Below are positions 1 through 8,462 of a stretch of 64,000 nucleotides of DNA, piece after piece (position 1 is the stretch's first letter; each line of letters begins with the position of its first letter). Origin of the DNA: Mycobacterium mantenii (GTDB lineage: Bacteria > Actinomycetota > Actinomycetes > Mycobacteriales > Mycobacteriaceae); NCBI RefSeq assembly GCF_010731775.1, contig NZ_AP022590.1, forward strand, positions 5,890,001-5,954,000, given 5' to 3'. Below the pieces are notes generated by a model. It searched no databases. It was not told where the DNA came from and worked only from the letters and a program-made list of their open reading frames with translations. The translations under genes and the position numbers were made by a program.

Positions 1-651
1 GAGCGTGCCCGGGCGGTGCAGCCGCCGCCGCGCGTCCTGCCCGGCCAGTTGTCCGTCAGCTCGCTGGTCGGCCTGGCGCGTGACCCGGCGGGCACGGCGC
101 AGCGGCTGCGGCATCGGTTGCCGTCCCGGCCGGAGCCGCATGCGTTGCTGGGCAATGCCTTTCACGCGTGGGTGCAGAAATTCTACGGCGCCGAGTGTTT
201 GTTCGATCTCGGCGATCTGCCGGGCGCGGCGGATTCCGACTTCGGCGACAGCGCAGAATTGGCCGCGTTGCAGAATGCCTTCACCGAATCGCCTTGGGCC
301 GCACGCACTCCCGTCGCCGTTGAGCTGCCGTTTGAAATGCCGATCGGCGACACCCTGGTGCGCGGGCGCATCGACGCGGTCTTCGCCGACCCCGATGGTG
401 GCGCCACGGTGGTCGACTGGAAGACCGGTGAACCCCCACGCGGGCCGGAAGCGATGCGGCATGCCGCCGTCCAACTCGCCGTGTACCGCTCGGCCTGGGC
501 GGCGTTGGCCGGCATCCCGGAATCCTCGGTGCGCACCGCATTCCATTACGTGGGTGCCCGCACGACCGTGATCCCCGACGAGTTGCCGAGCGAGGCCGAG
601 GTCGCGGGCCTGCTGATGGATCCGGACGCTTCCCGCCTTGTCCGGGTGTGA
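1..651 (+). CDS. adnB: AdnB helicase-nuclease subunit, C-terminal fragment
   Basis: The frame is open from base 1, so this is the 3' end of a gene that starts outside the window. It encodes about 216 residues of the RecB-type nuclease domain of the mycobacterial AdnAB helicase-nuclease, which resects double-strand breaks. The nuclease signature is visible: GRIDAVF (the metal-binding Asp), then VVDWKTG (the D-x-K catalytic pair) and a QLAVYR motif about 35 residues later. In M. tuberculosis this gene (Rv3201c) directly precedes the K+ channel gene Rv3200c, and the same neighbour follows here. The helicase motor motifs lie upstream of the window. AdnA has a similar nuclease domain, but the position next to the channel gene favours AdnB. 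Confidence 0.85.
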   Translation, partial: ERARAVQPPPRVLPGQLSVSSLVGLARDPAGTAQRLRHRLPSRPEPHALLGNAFHAWVQKFYGAECLFDLGDLPGAADSDFGDSAELAALQNAFTESPWAARTPVAVELPFEMPIGDTLVRGRIDAVFADPDGGATVVDWKTGEPPRGPEAMRHAAVQLAVYRSAWAALAGIPESSVRTAFHYVGARTTVIPDELPSEAEVAGLLMDPDASRLVRV

Positions 652-668
652 CCTGCGCCGCCCGAGTA

Positions 669-696
669 TTGAGGCGGCTGTGGCCATGGTTACATA
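669..696 (+). promoter_or_regulatory. putative SigA-type promoter for channel-nudC pair
   Basis: TTGAGG (669-674), a 16-bp spacer and TACATA (691-696) resemble -35 and -10 boxes. They lie about 50 bp before the GTG start of the channel gene and just after the adnB stop. The call rests on motif match only. Confidence 0.35.
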
Positions 697-745
697 AGAC
701 GCGTGCGTGTCTCGTGCGCAGAAGTCAAGCCGGTGACGGGCCGCC

Positions 746-1816
746 GTGGGCAACGGTAGGTCCCGGAAGCTGAGCGGTCTGGACGAAACCCTTACTGCTC
801 AGCGCGGTCACCAGCTGATCGGCGTGGTGCGCATCCCCGAAGAGCATGCGAGTCCCATCCGCGTCATCACCCGCCGCCTGGGCATCGCGCTGGTGGTGCT
901 GTTCGCCGCGGCCGTCATCGTCTACCTGGACCGCACCGGTTACCGCGACGTGCGGGGCGAGCCGCTGACCTTCCTGGACTGCGTGTACTTCTCCGCGGTG
1001 TCCCTGTCGACGACCGGCTACGGCGACATCACGCCGTACACCGAAACCGCACGTCTGGTTCACACCCTGATCTTCACCGCGCTGCGGATCGCGTTCCTGG
1101 CCGTGTTGGTCGGCACCACGCTCGAAGTGCTCTCCGAGCGGTCCCGGCAAGGGTGGAAGATTCAGCGTTGGAGGAGCAGAGTGCGCAACCACACCATCGT
1201 GATCGGCTACGGCACCAAGGGGAAAACGGCGGTCGCCGCCATCCTCAGTGACGAGGCCGCCCAGGGCGAGGTCGTCGTCGTCGACACCGATCGCAGCACC
1301 CTCGAGCACGCCGAAAGCGCGGGCCTGGTCACGCTGCACGGCGACGCGACCAAAGCCGATGTGCTGCGGCTGGCCGGCGCCCAGCACGCCGCGTCCATCA
1401 TCGTGGCCACCAGCCGGGATGACACCGCGGTGCTGGTGACGTTGACGGCGCGCGAGATCGCGCCCAACGCCAAGATCGTCGCCTCGATCCGGGAGACCGA
1501 GAACCAGCACCTGCTGCAGCAGTCGGGCGCGGACTCGGTGGTGGTCTCCTCGGCCACCGCCGGCCGGCTCCTCGGGCTTGCCACCACCACGCCCAGCGTT
1601 GTCGAGATGATCGAGGATCTGCTGACTCCTGACGTCGGGCTGGCCATCGCCGAGCGTGAAGTGGAGCAGGCCGAGGTCGGCGGATCGCCGCGGCACCTAC
1701 GCGACACCGTGCTCGGCGTGGTGCGCGACGGCCACCTGCTGCGCATCGGTGCGCCGGAAGTGGATGCCATCGAGGCCAACGACCGGCTGCTCTACATCCG
1801 AAACGCCGACCACTGA
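746..1816 (+). CDS. two-TM potassium channel with RCK (TrkA-N) domain
   Basis: A 356-residue orthologue of M. tuberculosis Rv3200c. A first hydrophobic helix lies at about residues 43-62, a pore helix with the K+ selectivity filter TTGYGD at 89-94, and a second helix at about 104-128. A cytoplasmic RCK/TrkA-N Rossmann domain begins at about residue 149 (VIGYGTKG) and is followed by a TrkA-C-like region. It is expected to be a membrane K+ channel or sensor gated by a nucleotide ligand. The start is a GTG at 746; no better in-frame start precedes the first helix. Its TGA overlaps the ATG of nudC by one base, so the two are translationally coupled, which links K+ flux and NAD(H) turnover by position only. 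Confidence 0.85.
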   Translation: MGNGRSRKLSGLDETLTAQRGHQLIGVVRIPEEHASPIRVITRRLGIALVVLFAAAVIVYLDRTGYRDVRGEPLTFLDCVYFSAVSLSTTGYGDITPYTETARLVHTLIFTALRIAFLAVLVGTTLEVLSERSRQGWKIQRWRSRVRNHTIVIGYGTKGKTAVAAILSDEAAQGEVVVVDTDRSTLEHAESAGLVTLHGDATKADVLRLAGAQHAASIIVATSRDDTAVLVTLTAREIAPNAKIVASIRETENQHLLQQSGADSVVVSSATAGRLLGLATTTPSVVEMIEDLLTPDVGLAIAEREVEQAEVGGSPRHLRDTVLGVVRDGHLLRIGAPEVDAIEANDRLLYIRNADH

Positions 1817-2748
1817 TGGCGATCGCGGACTTTCAGCTGCGCAGCGTCCCGCTGTTGTCCCGCGTGGGCGCCGACCGTGCCGATGAGCTGCGCACCGACG
1901 TCGAGGCGGCCGCCGCGGGCTGGGCGGATGCGGCCGTGCTGCGGGTGGATTCGCGCAATCAGGTGTTGGCCGCCAACGGCCGGGTGGTGCTCGGCGCCGC
2001 CGCCGACGTGGCCGACAAGCCGCCGCCGGATGCGGTGTTTCTGGGGCGCCTCGAGGACGGCCGCCACGTGTGGGGAATCCGCGGCGGGCTGCAGGCTCCG
2101 GACGATCCCGACGCGCGCGCCGAGGTGGTGAACCTGCGCAGTCTCGGGCCGATCTTCGACGACATCAGCAGCCAGCTGGTGTCCGCGGCCGTCGCGCTGC
2201 TGAATTGGCATGAGAGAGCACGCTTCAGCTCGGTGGACGGTTCGCCGACGCGTCCGGCCCGGGCGGGCTGGTCGCGCGTCAACCCGGTGACGGGTCACGA
2301 GGAGTTTCCGCGTATCGACCCGGCGGTGATCTGTCTGGTGCACGACGGCGGGGACCGCGCGGTGCTGGCCCGCCAGGCGGTGTGGCCGGAGCGGATGTTC
2401 TCGCTACTGGCCGGATTCGTCGAGGCCGGTGAATCCTTCGAGGTGTGTGTCGCCCGGGAGATCCGCGAGGAGATCGGGCTGACCGTCCGCGGCGTGCGAT
2501 ACCTGGGCAGTCAGCCGTGGCCGTTCCCGCGCTCGCTGATGGTCGGCTTTCATGCCGTCGGCGACCCGGCCGAGGAATTCTCGTTCAACGACGGCGAGAT
2601 CGCCGAGGCGGCCTGGTTCACCCGCGACGAGGTACGCGCGGCGCTGGCCGCGGGGGATTGGTCCAGCGCGTCGGAGTCGAGTCTCCTGCTGCCCGGGTCG
2701 ATCTCGATCGCCCGCGTGATCATCGAATCCTGGGCCGCGATCGACTGA
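1816..2748 (+). CDS. nudC: NAD(H) pyrophosphatase NudC
   Basis: A 310-residue Nudix hydrolase of the NudC type, which hydrolyses NADH to NMNH and AMP and can remove NAD caps from RNA in other bacteria. The Nudix box starts near residue 200 (GFVEAGESFEVCVAREIREE) and is followed by the NudC-specific SQPWPFPRS array. The four-cysteine zinc ribbon of the E. coli enzyme is absent: the corresponding segment before the Nudix fold has no CxxC pair, as I recall also for mycobacterial NudC. The ATG overlaps the stop of the channel gene. The M. tuberculosis orthologue (Rv3199c) is linked to isoniazid/ethionamide adduct hydrolysis in the literature. It converges on mrx1 with a 9-bp gap. Confidence 0.92.
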   Translation: MAIADFQLRSVPLLSRVGADRADELRTDVEAAAAGWADAAVLRVDSRNQVLAANGRVVLGAAADVADKPPPDAVFLGRLEDGRHVWGIRGGLQAPDDPDARAEVVNLRSLGPIFDDISSQLVSAAVALLNWHERARFSSVDGSPTRPARAGWSRVNPVTGHEEFPRIDPAVICLVHDGGDRAVLARQAVWPERMFSLLAGFVEAGESFEVCVAREIREEIGLTVRGVRYLGSQPWPFPRSLMVGFHAVGDPAEEFSFNDGEIAEAAWFTRDEVRAALAAGDWSSASESSLLLPGSISIARVIIESWAAID

Positions 2749-2757
2749 CGCGGGCGC

Positions 2758-3012
2758 TTAGTTGCCGGCCTCGGCCAGCTTCGCCTTCACCTGCGCCGCG
2801 CTCGGGTTGGTCAGCGTCGACCCGTCGGCGAACTTCACCGTCGGAACCGTCCTGTTGCCGCCGTTGACCGAGCTGACGAAATCCGCGGCCGCCGCGTCAT
2901 GCTCGATGTCGACCGCCTGGTAGGGAATTCCGTTGGACTTGAGCACCGTCATCAGCCGATGGCAGTAACCACACCATGAAGTCGTGTAGACGGTGAGCGG
3001 GGCAGAGGTCAT
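2758..3012 (-). CDS. mrx1: mycoredoxin-1 (glutaredoxin-like)
   Basis: An 84-residue thioredoxin-fold protein with the redox motif CGYC at residues 14-17 and a TVPTV cis-proline loop. Mycoredoxin-1 (Rv3198A) reduces mycothiol mixed disulfides in the cytoplasm. The start chosen is the ATG at 3012 (protein [13 protein letters not shown]...), which gives the family length. The frame stays open upstream through the tandem repeat to 3411, but that extension is repeat-encoded and low-complexity. It is transcribed divergently from uvrD2, with the 57-bp repeat between them. Confidence 0.9.
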   Translation of the reverse strand: MTSAPLTVYTTSWCGYCHRLMTVLKSNGIPYQAVDIEHDAAAADFVSSVNGGNRTVPTVKFADGSTLTNPSAAQVKAKLAEAGN

Positions 3013-3025
3013 AGCCCGTAAACGT

Positions 3026-3177
3026 AGCCCGGCGACGATGCATTCCGCGAAGCGGGATGCTGAGGAGCGGGCGGTGGGGGTGAGCCCGGCGACGATGCAT
3101 TCCGCGAAGCGGGATGCTGAGGAGCGGGCGGTGGGGGTGAGCCCGGCGACGATGCATTCCGCGAAGCGGGATGCTGA
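3026..3177 (+). repeat. 57-bp tandem repeat (about 2.7 units), VNTR-like
   Basis: Units start at 3026, 3083 and 3140; the first two are complete and identical, and the third stops after about 38 bp. Each unit contains GCATTCCGC-GAA-GCGGGATGC, which can fold as a 9-bp hairpin with one G-T pair. The period is a multiple of three, so the repeat adds no stops in some frames and artificially extends both flanking genes. It sits in the divergent mrx1-uvrD2 promoter region. Copy number probably varies between strains. Confidence 0.95.
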
Positions 3178-3277
3178 CCAAATTTCCCCGACTCGCCGGG
3201 GCGACACGCCAGCCCGCCGCATAAGCCCGGCGATGCGTCGGGCGTGCCGGGGGCTTCTGTCAGTATGGGAAGTCAAG

Positions 3278-5392
3278 ATGGACGCCATGCCGACGGTCGC
3301 CGATCCATTGACAGCCGGGCTGGACGACGAGCAGCGCGAGGCCGTGCTGGCTCCCCGCGGCCCGGTCTGCGTGCTCGCCGGCGCCGGAACGGGAAAGACC
3401 CGCACCATCACCCACCGGATCGCCCAGCTGGTCGCCGGCGGTCACGTCGCGGCCGGTCAGGTGCTGGCGGTCACCTTCACCCAGCGGGCGGCGGGGGAGA
3501 TGCGCTCGAGGCTGCGGATGATCGACGCCGCGGCGGGCACCACCGTCGGCGCGGTCTCGGCCCTGACGTTCCACGCGGCCGCCCACCGCCAGCTGCGGTA
3601 CTTCTGGCCGCGGGTGGTCGGCGACACCGGTTGGCAGCTGCTGGACAGCAAGTTCGCCGTCGTGGCCCGGGCGGCCGGCCGCGCCCGGATCAACGCCAGC
3701 ACCGACGACGTCCGCGACCTGGCCGGCGAGATCGAGTGGGCCAAGGCGTCGCTGATCGGGCCGGAGGAATACCCGGCCGCGGTGGCCGCCACCGCCCGGG
3801 ACATCCCGATGGACGCCGCCCAGGTCGCCGCCGTGTACGCCGCCTACGAGGCGCTCAAGGCCCGCGGCGAAAACGTCACCCTGCTCGACTTCGACGACCT
3901 GCTGCTGCACACCGCGGCCGCGATCGAAAACGATCCCGCGGTGGCCGAGGAGTTCCGGGACCGCTACCGCTGCTTTGTCGTCGACGAATACCAGGACGTC
4001 ACGCCGTTGCAGCAGCGGGTGCTGACGGCGTGGCTGGGCGATCGCGACGACTTGACTGTGGTGGGCGACGCCAACCAGACCATCTACTCGTTCACCGGGG
4101 CCTCGCCGCGGTTCCTGCTCGACTTCTCGCGCCGATTCCCCGACGCCACGGTCGTGCGCCTGGAACGCGACTACCGCTCCACCCCGCAGGTGGTCTCGTT
4201 GGCCAACCAGACCATCGCCGCGGCGCGCGGCCGGGTCGCCGGCAGCAAGCTGCACCTGGTGGGCCAACGGGCGCCGGGCCCGGCGCCGTCGTTCAACGAA
4301 CATCCCGACGAACCGGCCGAGGCCGCCGCGGTCGCGGCGTCGATCAAGCGGCTCATCGAATCCGGCACCCCGCCGTCGGAGATTGCTGTGCTGTACCGGG
4401 TCAACGCGCAATCGGAGATATACGAGGAGGCGCTGACCGAGGCCGGCATCGCCTATCAGGTGCGCGGCGGCGAGGGGTTCTTCAACCGCCAGGAGATCAA
4501 GCAGGCCCTGCTGGCCCTGCAGCGGGCCGCCGAGCGCGGGGGCGGCGAGCCGCTGGAGAAGCCACTGCCCGACGTGGTGCGCGCCGTCCTGGAACCGCTG
4601 GGGCTGACGGCCGAGGAGCCGGACGGCACCCGGGCCCGGGAGCGTTGGGAAACGCTGAGCGCGCTGGCCGAGCTGGTGGATGACGAAGTGGCCCAACGTC
4701 CGCAACTGGACTTTCCGGGGCTGATGGCCGAATTGCGGCTGCGCGCCGACGCCCGGCACCCACCGGTGGTGCAAGGCGTCGCGCTGGCGTCGCTGCACGC
4801 CGCCAAGGGACTCGAGTGGGACGCGGTGTTCCTGGTCGGGTTGGCCGACGGCACGCTGCCCATCTCGCACGCGTTGGCGCACGGCGCCGAAAGCGAAGCG
4901 GTCGAGGAGGAGCGCCGGCTGCTTTACGTCGGAATCACCAGGGCCCGAATACATTTGGCGCTCAGCTGGGCGCTGGCCCGCAGGTCGGGTGGGCGCCAGG
5001 GCCGCAAGCCGTCGCGGTTCCTCAACGGCATCGCACCGCAGACGCGGGCCGATGCGGCGCCGAACAAGGCCCGGCGCCCTCGGGGCGCCGCGACCCGCTG
5101 CCGGATCTGCAACAACAACTTGACCACCCCCGCGGCCGTCATGCTGCGACGCTGTGAGACCTGCGCCGCCGACATCGACGAGGATCTGTTGCTGCGGCTC
5201 AAGGCCTGGCGGCTGGATGTGGCCAAGGAGCAGAAGGTGCCCGCCTACGTCGTCTTCACCGACAACACCCTGATCGCCATCGCCGAGCTGCGGCCCGACG
5301 ACGAGGAGGCGCTGATCGCGATTCCCGGCATCGGCGCGCGCAAGCTGGAGCAGTACGGGCCCGACGTGTTGGGGCTGGTGCGCGGGCGCTGA
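3278..5392 (+). CDS. uvrD2: ATP-dependent DNA helicase UvrD2
   Basis: A 704-residue SF1A helicase; M. tuberculosis UvrD2 (Rv3198c) is about 700 residues. Walker A is GAGTGKT at residues 35-41, the Walker B/Q region contains VVDEYQD, and later motifs include [15 protein letters not shown] and [10 protein letters not shown]. The C-terminus carries the UvrD2-specific tetracysteine motif (C608, C611, C626, C629) followed by an HRDC domain (about 635-704) that binds DNA. The ATG at 3278 starts [19 protein letters not shown], which matches the family N-terminus; a second ATG at 3287 is also possible. The frame is open back to 2993 through the 57-bp repeat, but those residues are repeat translation. 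The gene is essential in mycobacteria as known from the family. Confidence 0.93.
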   Translation: MDAMPTVADPLTAGLDDEQREAVLAPRGPVCVLAGAGTGKTRTITHRIAQLVAGGHVAAGQVLAVTFTQRAAGEMRSRLRMIDAAAGTTVGAVSALTFHAAAHRQLRYFWPRVVGDTGWQLLDSKFAVVARAAGRARINASTDDVRDLAGEIEWAKASLIGPEEYPAAVAATARDIPMDAAQVAAVYAAYEALKARGENVTLLDFDDLLLHTAAAIENDPAVAEEFRDRYRCFVVDEYQDVTPLQQRVLTAWLGDRDDLTVVGDANQTIYSFTGASPRFLLDFSRRFPDATVVRLERDYRSTPQVVSLANQTIAAARGRVAGSKLHLVGQRAPGPAPSFNEHPDEPAEAAAVAASIKRLIESGTPPSEIAVLYRVNAQSEIYEEALTEAGIAYQVRGGEGFFNRQEIKQALLALQRAAERGGGEPLEKPLPDVVRAVLEPLGLTAEEPDGTRARERWETLSALAELVDDEVAQRPQLDFPGLMAELRLRADARHPPVVQGVALASLHAAKGLEWDAVFLVGLADGTLPISHALAHGAESEAVEEERRLLYVGITRARIHLALSWALARRSGGRQGRKPSRFLNGIAPQTRADAAPNKARRPRGAATRCRICNNNLTTPAAVMLRRCETCAADIDEDLLLRLKAWRLDVAKEQKVPAYVVFTDNTLIAIAELRPDDEEALIAIPGIGARKLEQYGPDVLGLVRGR

Positions 5393-5420
5393 CCGGTAAA
5401 CCCGCAGGTCAGAAAATCGG

Positions 5421-5450
5421 TTGTGGTCATCGGCGGCGACCGTCTACCCT
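5421..5450 (+). promoter_or_regulatory. whiB7 autoregulated promoter
   Basis: AAAAT (5413-5417) lies just before TTGTGG (5421-5426), followed by an 18-bp spacer and TACCCT (5445-5450). An AT-rich block immediately upstream of the -35 box is the known WhiB7-SigA target, contacted by the WhiB7 AT-hook, and this arrangement is conserved at whiB7 itself. It lies right after uvrD2 and about 340 bp before the whiB7 start, which gives the long leader typical of this gene. Confidence 0.75.
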
Positions 5451-5493
5451 CGAAACCGCAACTCGGCACTACGGAAGAAGGAGGGTGGCCACG

Positions 5494-5652
5494 ATGATCA
5501 ACGACGCGTTCGGTGTAGGCGTGGTTCGCGCGGTGCTGGCCGCGGGCACCTTCCATGCCGCACCCGCCGCCTCGGCGGCCGCGCGGAAGCATCGCGCCGC
5601 CGCCGCGACCGACGCGTCCGTAGATGTCGGGGGCACACCGAAGGCAAGGTAA
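5494..5652 (+). CDS. whiB7 leader upstream ORF (52 aa)
   Basis: A small ORF inside the whiB7 leader with a strong ribosome site (AAGGAGG about 9 bases before the ATG). The product begins MINDAFGVGVVRAVLAAGTF and is Ala-rich with no recognisable domain. Translated upstream ORFs in whiB7 leaders are known: ribosome slowing by antibiotics or amino-acid shortage lets transcription continue into whiB7. The stop at 5650-5652 lies 23 bp before a perfect 11-bp hairpin, a spacing that fits attenuation control. The regulatory role is inferred from position and the known family mechanism. Confidence 0.7.
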   Translation: MINDAFGVGVVRAVLAAGTFHAAPAASAAARKHRAAAATDASVDVGGTPKAR

Positions 5653-5674
5653 GCACCAGCCCGGTTTCTCCCAG

Positions 5675-5777
5675 ATGGCCACGGACCCGAAGTCACCAGG
5701 ATCCGTGGCCATAGTTGTCGGTCGACACCTTTTCGACCTGGTCCGGATCACTGCCAAGCACAGCAATCCAGACCAGG
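5675..5777 (+). promoter_or_regulatory. whiB7 leader attenuator hairpins
   Basis: Three inverted repeats follow the upstream ORF. ATGGCCACGGA (5675-5685) pairs perfectly with 5702-5712. GGTCGA (5720-5725) pairs with TCGACC (5733-5738). CCTGGTC (5737-5743) pairs with GACCAGG (5771-5777), which abuts the whiB7 ribosome site. The last two share CC at 5737-5738 and cannot form together, as in alternative terminator/antiterminator folds. There is no long U-tract, so the termination step may be Rho-type or weak. Confidence 0.55.
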
Positions 5778-5793
5778 AAGTAGGTGGTAGGAC

Positions 5794-6066
5794 ATGTCGG
5801 CATCGACAGTCCCCAGACAAACCCTGCCGTGTCACGTCGGCGATCCCGACCTGTGGTTCGCCGACACCCCGGCCGATCTCGAACGCGCCAAGACGCTCTG
5901 CATCGGCTGCCCGGTCCGGCGCCAGTGCCTGGCGGCCGCGCTGGATCGGGCCGAACCCTGGGGTGTGTGGGGCGGCGAGATCATCGACCGCGGTTCGGTG
6001 CTGAGCTTTAAGCGGCCCCGCGGGCGTCCCCGCAAAGGCCAGCGACTGGACGGGGCCGCCGCCTGA
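5794..6066 (+). CDS. whiB7: WhiB7 redox-sensing transcription activator
   Basis: A 90-residue WhiB protein. The [4Fe-4S] cysteines are C13, C36, C39 and C45, the turn GVWGG is at 57-61, and the C-terminal AT-hook RGRPRKG at 76-82 is specific to WhiB7. It binds SigA region 4 and activates intrinsic antibiotic-resistance genes such as erm, eis and tap, as well as itself. The ATG at 5794 is preceded by AGGAAG. It stands between uvrD2 and the ABC1 kinase gene as in M. tuberculosis (Rv3197A). The long leader with an upstream ORF and hairpins explains its antibiotic-inducible expression. Confidence 0.95.
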   Translation: MSASTVPRQTLPCHVGDPDLWFADTPADLERAKTLCIGCPVRRQCLAAALDRAEPWGVWGGEIIDRGSVLSFKRPRGRPRKGQRLDGAAA

Positions 6067-6076
6067 CGCGCGGGAC

Positions 6077-7420
6077 CTAGATGACCGCGTTGTCCGGTTC
6101 GGCGAAGCCGGGGACCAGCTCTTCGGAAAGCGCCTTGATCGGCACGTGGGCGTCCAGCTGGCACAGGATCGCGGCCACCGACATGATCACCCGCATCGGG
6201 ATGACCAATTTGGGTGGCAGGTCCATCTGCCGGGCCGTCCGGATCTGTGACACCGAGCGGTCGATTTCGATGGCGGACATCTTCTGCAACCACTTACGGG
6301 TGTAGTGAAAGACCTCCACCTCGACCGGTTCGACGTACTGGCGCAGCATGTCGTCGATGTCGCGCACCGAGACCTGCTGGCCTTTCTGGATGAAACCGGC
6401 TTTCTCCATCGTCGGCAACAACAGGTCGTAGTTCTTGTCGCGGGCCAGCCGGATGCTCATCCCGAGCTCGATCGGCAGGCCGTCGGGCAACGCGGCGACG
6501 GCGCCGAAGTCGATCACGCCCATTCGGCCGTCGGGAAGCAGCATGAAGTTGCCGGGGTGGGCGTCGCCGTGCAGCATGCCCAGCCGGCGCGGCGCGTCGA
6601 AGGTGAGCTCCAGCAGCCGCGTGCCGACCAGGTCGCGCTGCTCGACGGTGCCGTGCCGGATGATCTCGGCCATCGGCGTGCCCTGCATCCACTCCTGGAC
6701 CACGACCTTCGGTGCGCTGGCCACGATCCGCGGCACCGCGAAGTGCGGGTCGTCCTTATAGGCCTTGGCGAAGGCGCGCTGGTTCTCGGCCTCCAGCCGG
6801 TAGTCCAGTTCCATCTCGGTGCGCTCGATCAGCTCGTCGACCACGCCCTGAATGTCGGCGCCCGGTGCGAGCTGCTTGAACACCCCGACCAGGCGCTGCA
6901 TGGTCTTGAGGTCGGCCCGCAGCGCCTCGTCGGCGCCGGGGTACTGGATCTTGACCGCCACCTCACGGCCGTCGGCCCACACCCCCTTGTGCACCTGGCC
7001 GATGCTGGCCGAGGCCACCGGGGTGTCGTCGAACGACGTGAACCGCCCGCGCCACTTGGTGCCCAGCTGCGCATCGAGCACCCGGTGCACCTTGGCGGCG
7101 GGCAGCGGCGGGGCATCCTTCTGCAGCTTGGTCAACGCTTCCCGGTATGGCTCGCCGAACTCCTCGGGAATCGCCGCTTCGAGCACCGAGAGCGCCTGGC
7201 CCACCTTCATCGCGCCGCCCTTGAGCTCACCCAAAACGGTGAACAGTTGGTGGGCGGCCTTTTCCAGGAGCTCGGCCTGAACCTCGTCCCGGGACTTCCC
7301 GGTCAGCCGTTTACCGAATCCGAGCGCTGCCCGGCCGGCGAATCCGACCGGAATACTGGCCAGCTTCGCGTTCCGCGCAGCACGGCCCCTTTTGATGTCT
7401 GACACACACCCATCATCCAT
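6077..7420 (-). CDS. ABC1/UbiB-family atypical kinase
   Basis: A 447-residue orthologue of Rv3197. Hallmarks are the Ala-rich KxGQ-type motif (LKGGAMKVGQALS), AVKIQYPGADE with the ATP-site Lys, the catalytic HGDAHPGNFMLL and the metal-binding IDFGAV. ABC1 proteins are protein-kinase-like ATPases linked to isoprenoid/quinone metabolism, and the mycobacterial member has been tied to macrolide resistance and the WhiB7 region. The ATG at 7420 gives the same length as Rv3197; the frame is open to another start at 7453, and a GTG at 7405 is also possible. It converges on whiB7 with a 10-bp gap. Confidence 0.88.
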   Translation of the reverse strand: MDDGCVSDIKRGRAARNAKLASIPVGFAGRAALGFGKRLTGKSRDEVQAELLEKAAHQLFTVLGELKGGAMKVGQALSVLEAAIPEEFGEPYREALTKLQKDAPPLPAAKVHRVLDAQLGTKWRGRFTSFDDTPVASASIGQVHKGVWADGREVAVKIQYPGADEALRADLKTMQRLVGVFKQLAPGADIQGVVDELIERTEMELDYRLEAENQRAFAKAYKDDPHFAVPRIVASAPKVVVQEWMQGTPMAEIIRHGTVEQRDLVGTRLLELTFDAPRRLGMLHGDAHPGNFMLLPDGRMGVIDFGAVAALPDGLPIELGMSIRLARDKNYDLLLPTMEKAGFIQKGQQVSVRDIDDMLRQYVEPVEVEVFHYTRKWLQKMSAIEIDRSVSQIRTARQMDLPPKLVIPMRVIMSVAAILCQLDAHVPIKALSEELVPGFAEPDNAVI

Positions 7421-7560
7421 GATGGCCAGCGCGATGTGGAGTGAGATAGACAACGCTCGTTGTCACATTCCGTCGGTGCAGCTCAGACCCACCAATCTCC
7501 CCGCCACGCCGCGAGCCACAACCCAAGCGCCACAACGGAAGTGCCCGCCGAACTGCGCGT

Positions 7561-8427
7561 TCAGCATGAGCACAACGGGTGTTTGGCCCACTGCCGCGTG
7601 ACGATCGCGCCCGAGTGCAGATCGAATTCCAGGGTCGCGTTCAGTGTCTGGGGTGCTCCGGGGTCGGCCGCCGCCTCCTGCCCGTGCACGGCCGCGATCA
7701 CCCGGTTCACCTGACTGAGGGCCAGCGCCGCCGTCGCCAGCACGGTGGCCCGGTCGGCGACGCCGACGGTTTCGCGCAGCTGCGCGCAGATGGCCGGCCA
7801 CGCCGCGTCGCGGTCCCGGCGATGCAGGTCCGCGCAGCCCAGGCAGCTGGTCACGCCCGGGATCACCAGCGGGCCCACCAGCCCGATGCCGTCCCGCACC
7901 CGCACCAGCAGATGCGCGACGCCCTGGTTGTGCAGATCGCGCACCATGCGCGGGTCGGCGACCAGGAAGTCCGACAACACCACCAGATCAACGTCGTCGG
8001 CCGACACCGCGGCGTGCGGTTGGCTGCTGTGCGCGATCCGGGCGCCCGAGCAGCGCAGCGTCTCCACCAGCAGCTCGGAGAGGGGCCCGCGGCCGTGGAT
8101 CCGCACCGAGGCCGCCCGGCCCCGCGCCCGCCCGCATTCGGTGGCCACCCCGGCACTGACCAATTGCGCGACCAGCTTTCGCAGACCCTCGGCGTCGGTC
8201 AGGCCGCGATCGAGCGCGCGGCGCTGCAACTCCGAGAGCGGGGTCGGTGACCACATGGATCGCAAGAGCGTGGCCAGCTCGGCCGCGGCCAGGCCACCCG
8301 CCGGACGGACCAGCACCGCGCGCCGCGGATCCCAGCCCACCTGGACCGTGCCGTCGGGCCGCAGCAGCACCGGCAGCGCGGGATCCAGCGCATAGGTGGA
8401 AAGCGCGGCCTGGCACTGCTGAGTCAC
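7561..8427 (-). CDS. ThiF/ocin-ThiF-like leader-peptide-binding protein
   Basis: A 288-residue orthologue of Rv3196. The N-terminal ~85 residues look like a small winged-helix module, followed by a Rossmann E1-like domain (VRIHGRGPLSELLVETL). A CLGC motif and a C-terminal HPLCSC supply four cysteines, the zinc pattern of 'TOMM precursor leader peptide-binding' (ocin-ThiF) proteins. These normally hand a precursor peptide to a YcaO cyclodehydratase, but no YcaO gene or obvious precursor is nearby. The start is a GTG at 8427. The next gene in the same direction (DUF2342) lies upstream with a 35-bp gap, so they are probably cotranscribed. The substrate is unknown. Confidence 0.65.
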   Translation of the reverse strand: MTQQCQAALSTYALDPALPVLLRPDGTVQVGWDPRRAVLVRPAGGLAAAELATLLRSMWSPTPLSELQRRALDRGLTDAEGLRKLVAQLVSAGVATECGRARGRAASVRIHGRGPLSELLVETLRCSGARIAHSSQPHAAVSADDVDLVVLSDFLVADPRMVRDLHNQGVAHLLVRVRDGIGLVGPLVIPGVTSCLGCADLHRRDRDAAWPAICAQLRETVGVADRATVLATAALALSQVNRVIAAVHGQEAAADPGAPQTLNATLEFDLHSGAIVTRQWAKHPLCSC

Positions 8428-8462
8428 CGCGCAACTGTGTCACGCGCGGGGCGGTGGCCCGG

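Noticed and set aside
725..1696. Long open frame antisense to the K+ channel gene
   Set aside because: It is the shadow of a GC-rich gene on the opposite strand; its product is Gly/Arg/His-rich and low complexity, with no domain.
2993..3277. N-terminal extension of uvrD2 through the 57-bp repeat
   Set aside because: The extension translates the repeat and overlaps mrx1; orthologues start near the ATG at 3278.
3260..4954. 564-codon frame antisense to uvrD2
   Set aside because: Fully inside uvrD2, which has all helicase motifs; the antisense product has biased composition only.
7454..7560. Small gene or peptide precursor between the ABC1 kinase and ThiF-like genes
   Set aside because: Short frames here lack a ribosome site and have no leader-like conservation that I can see.
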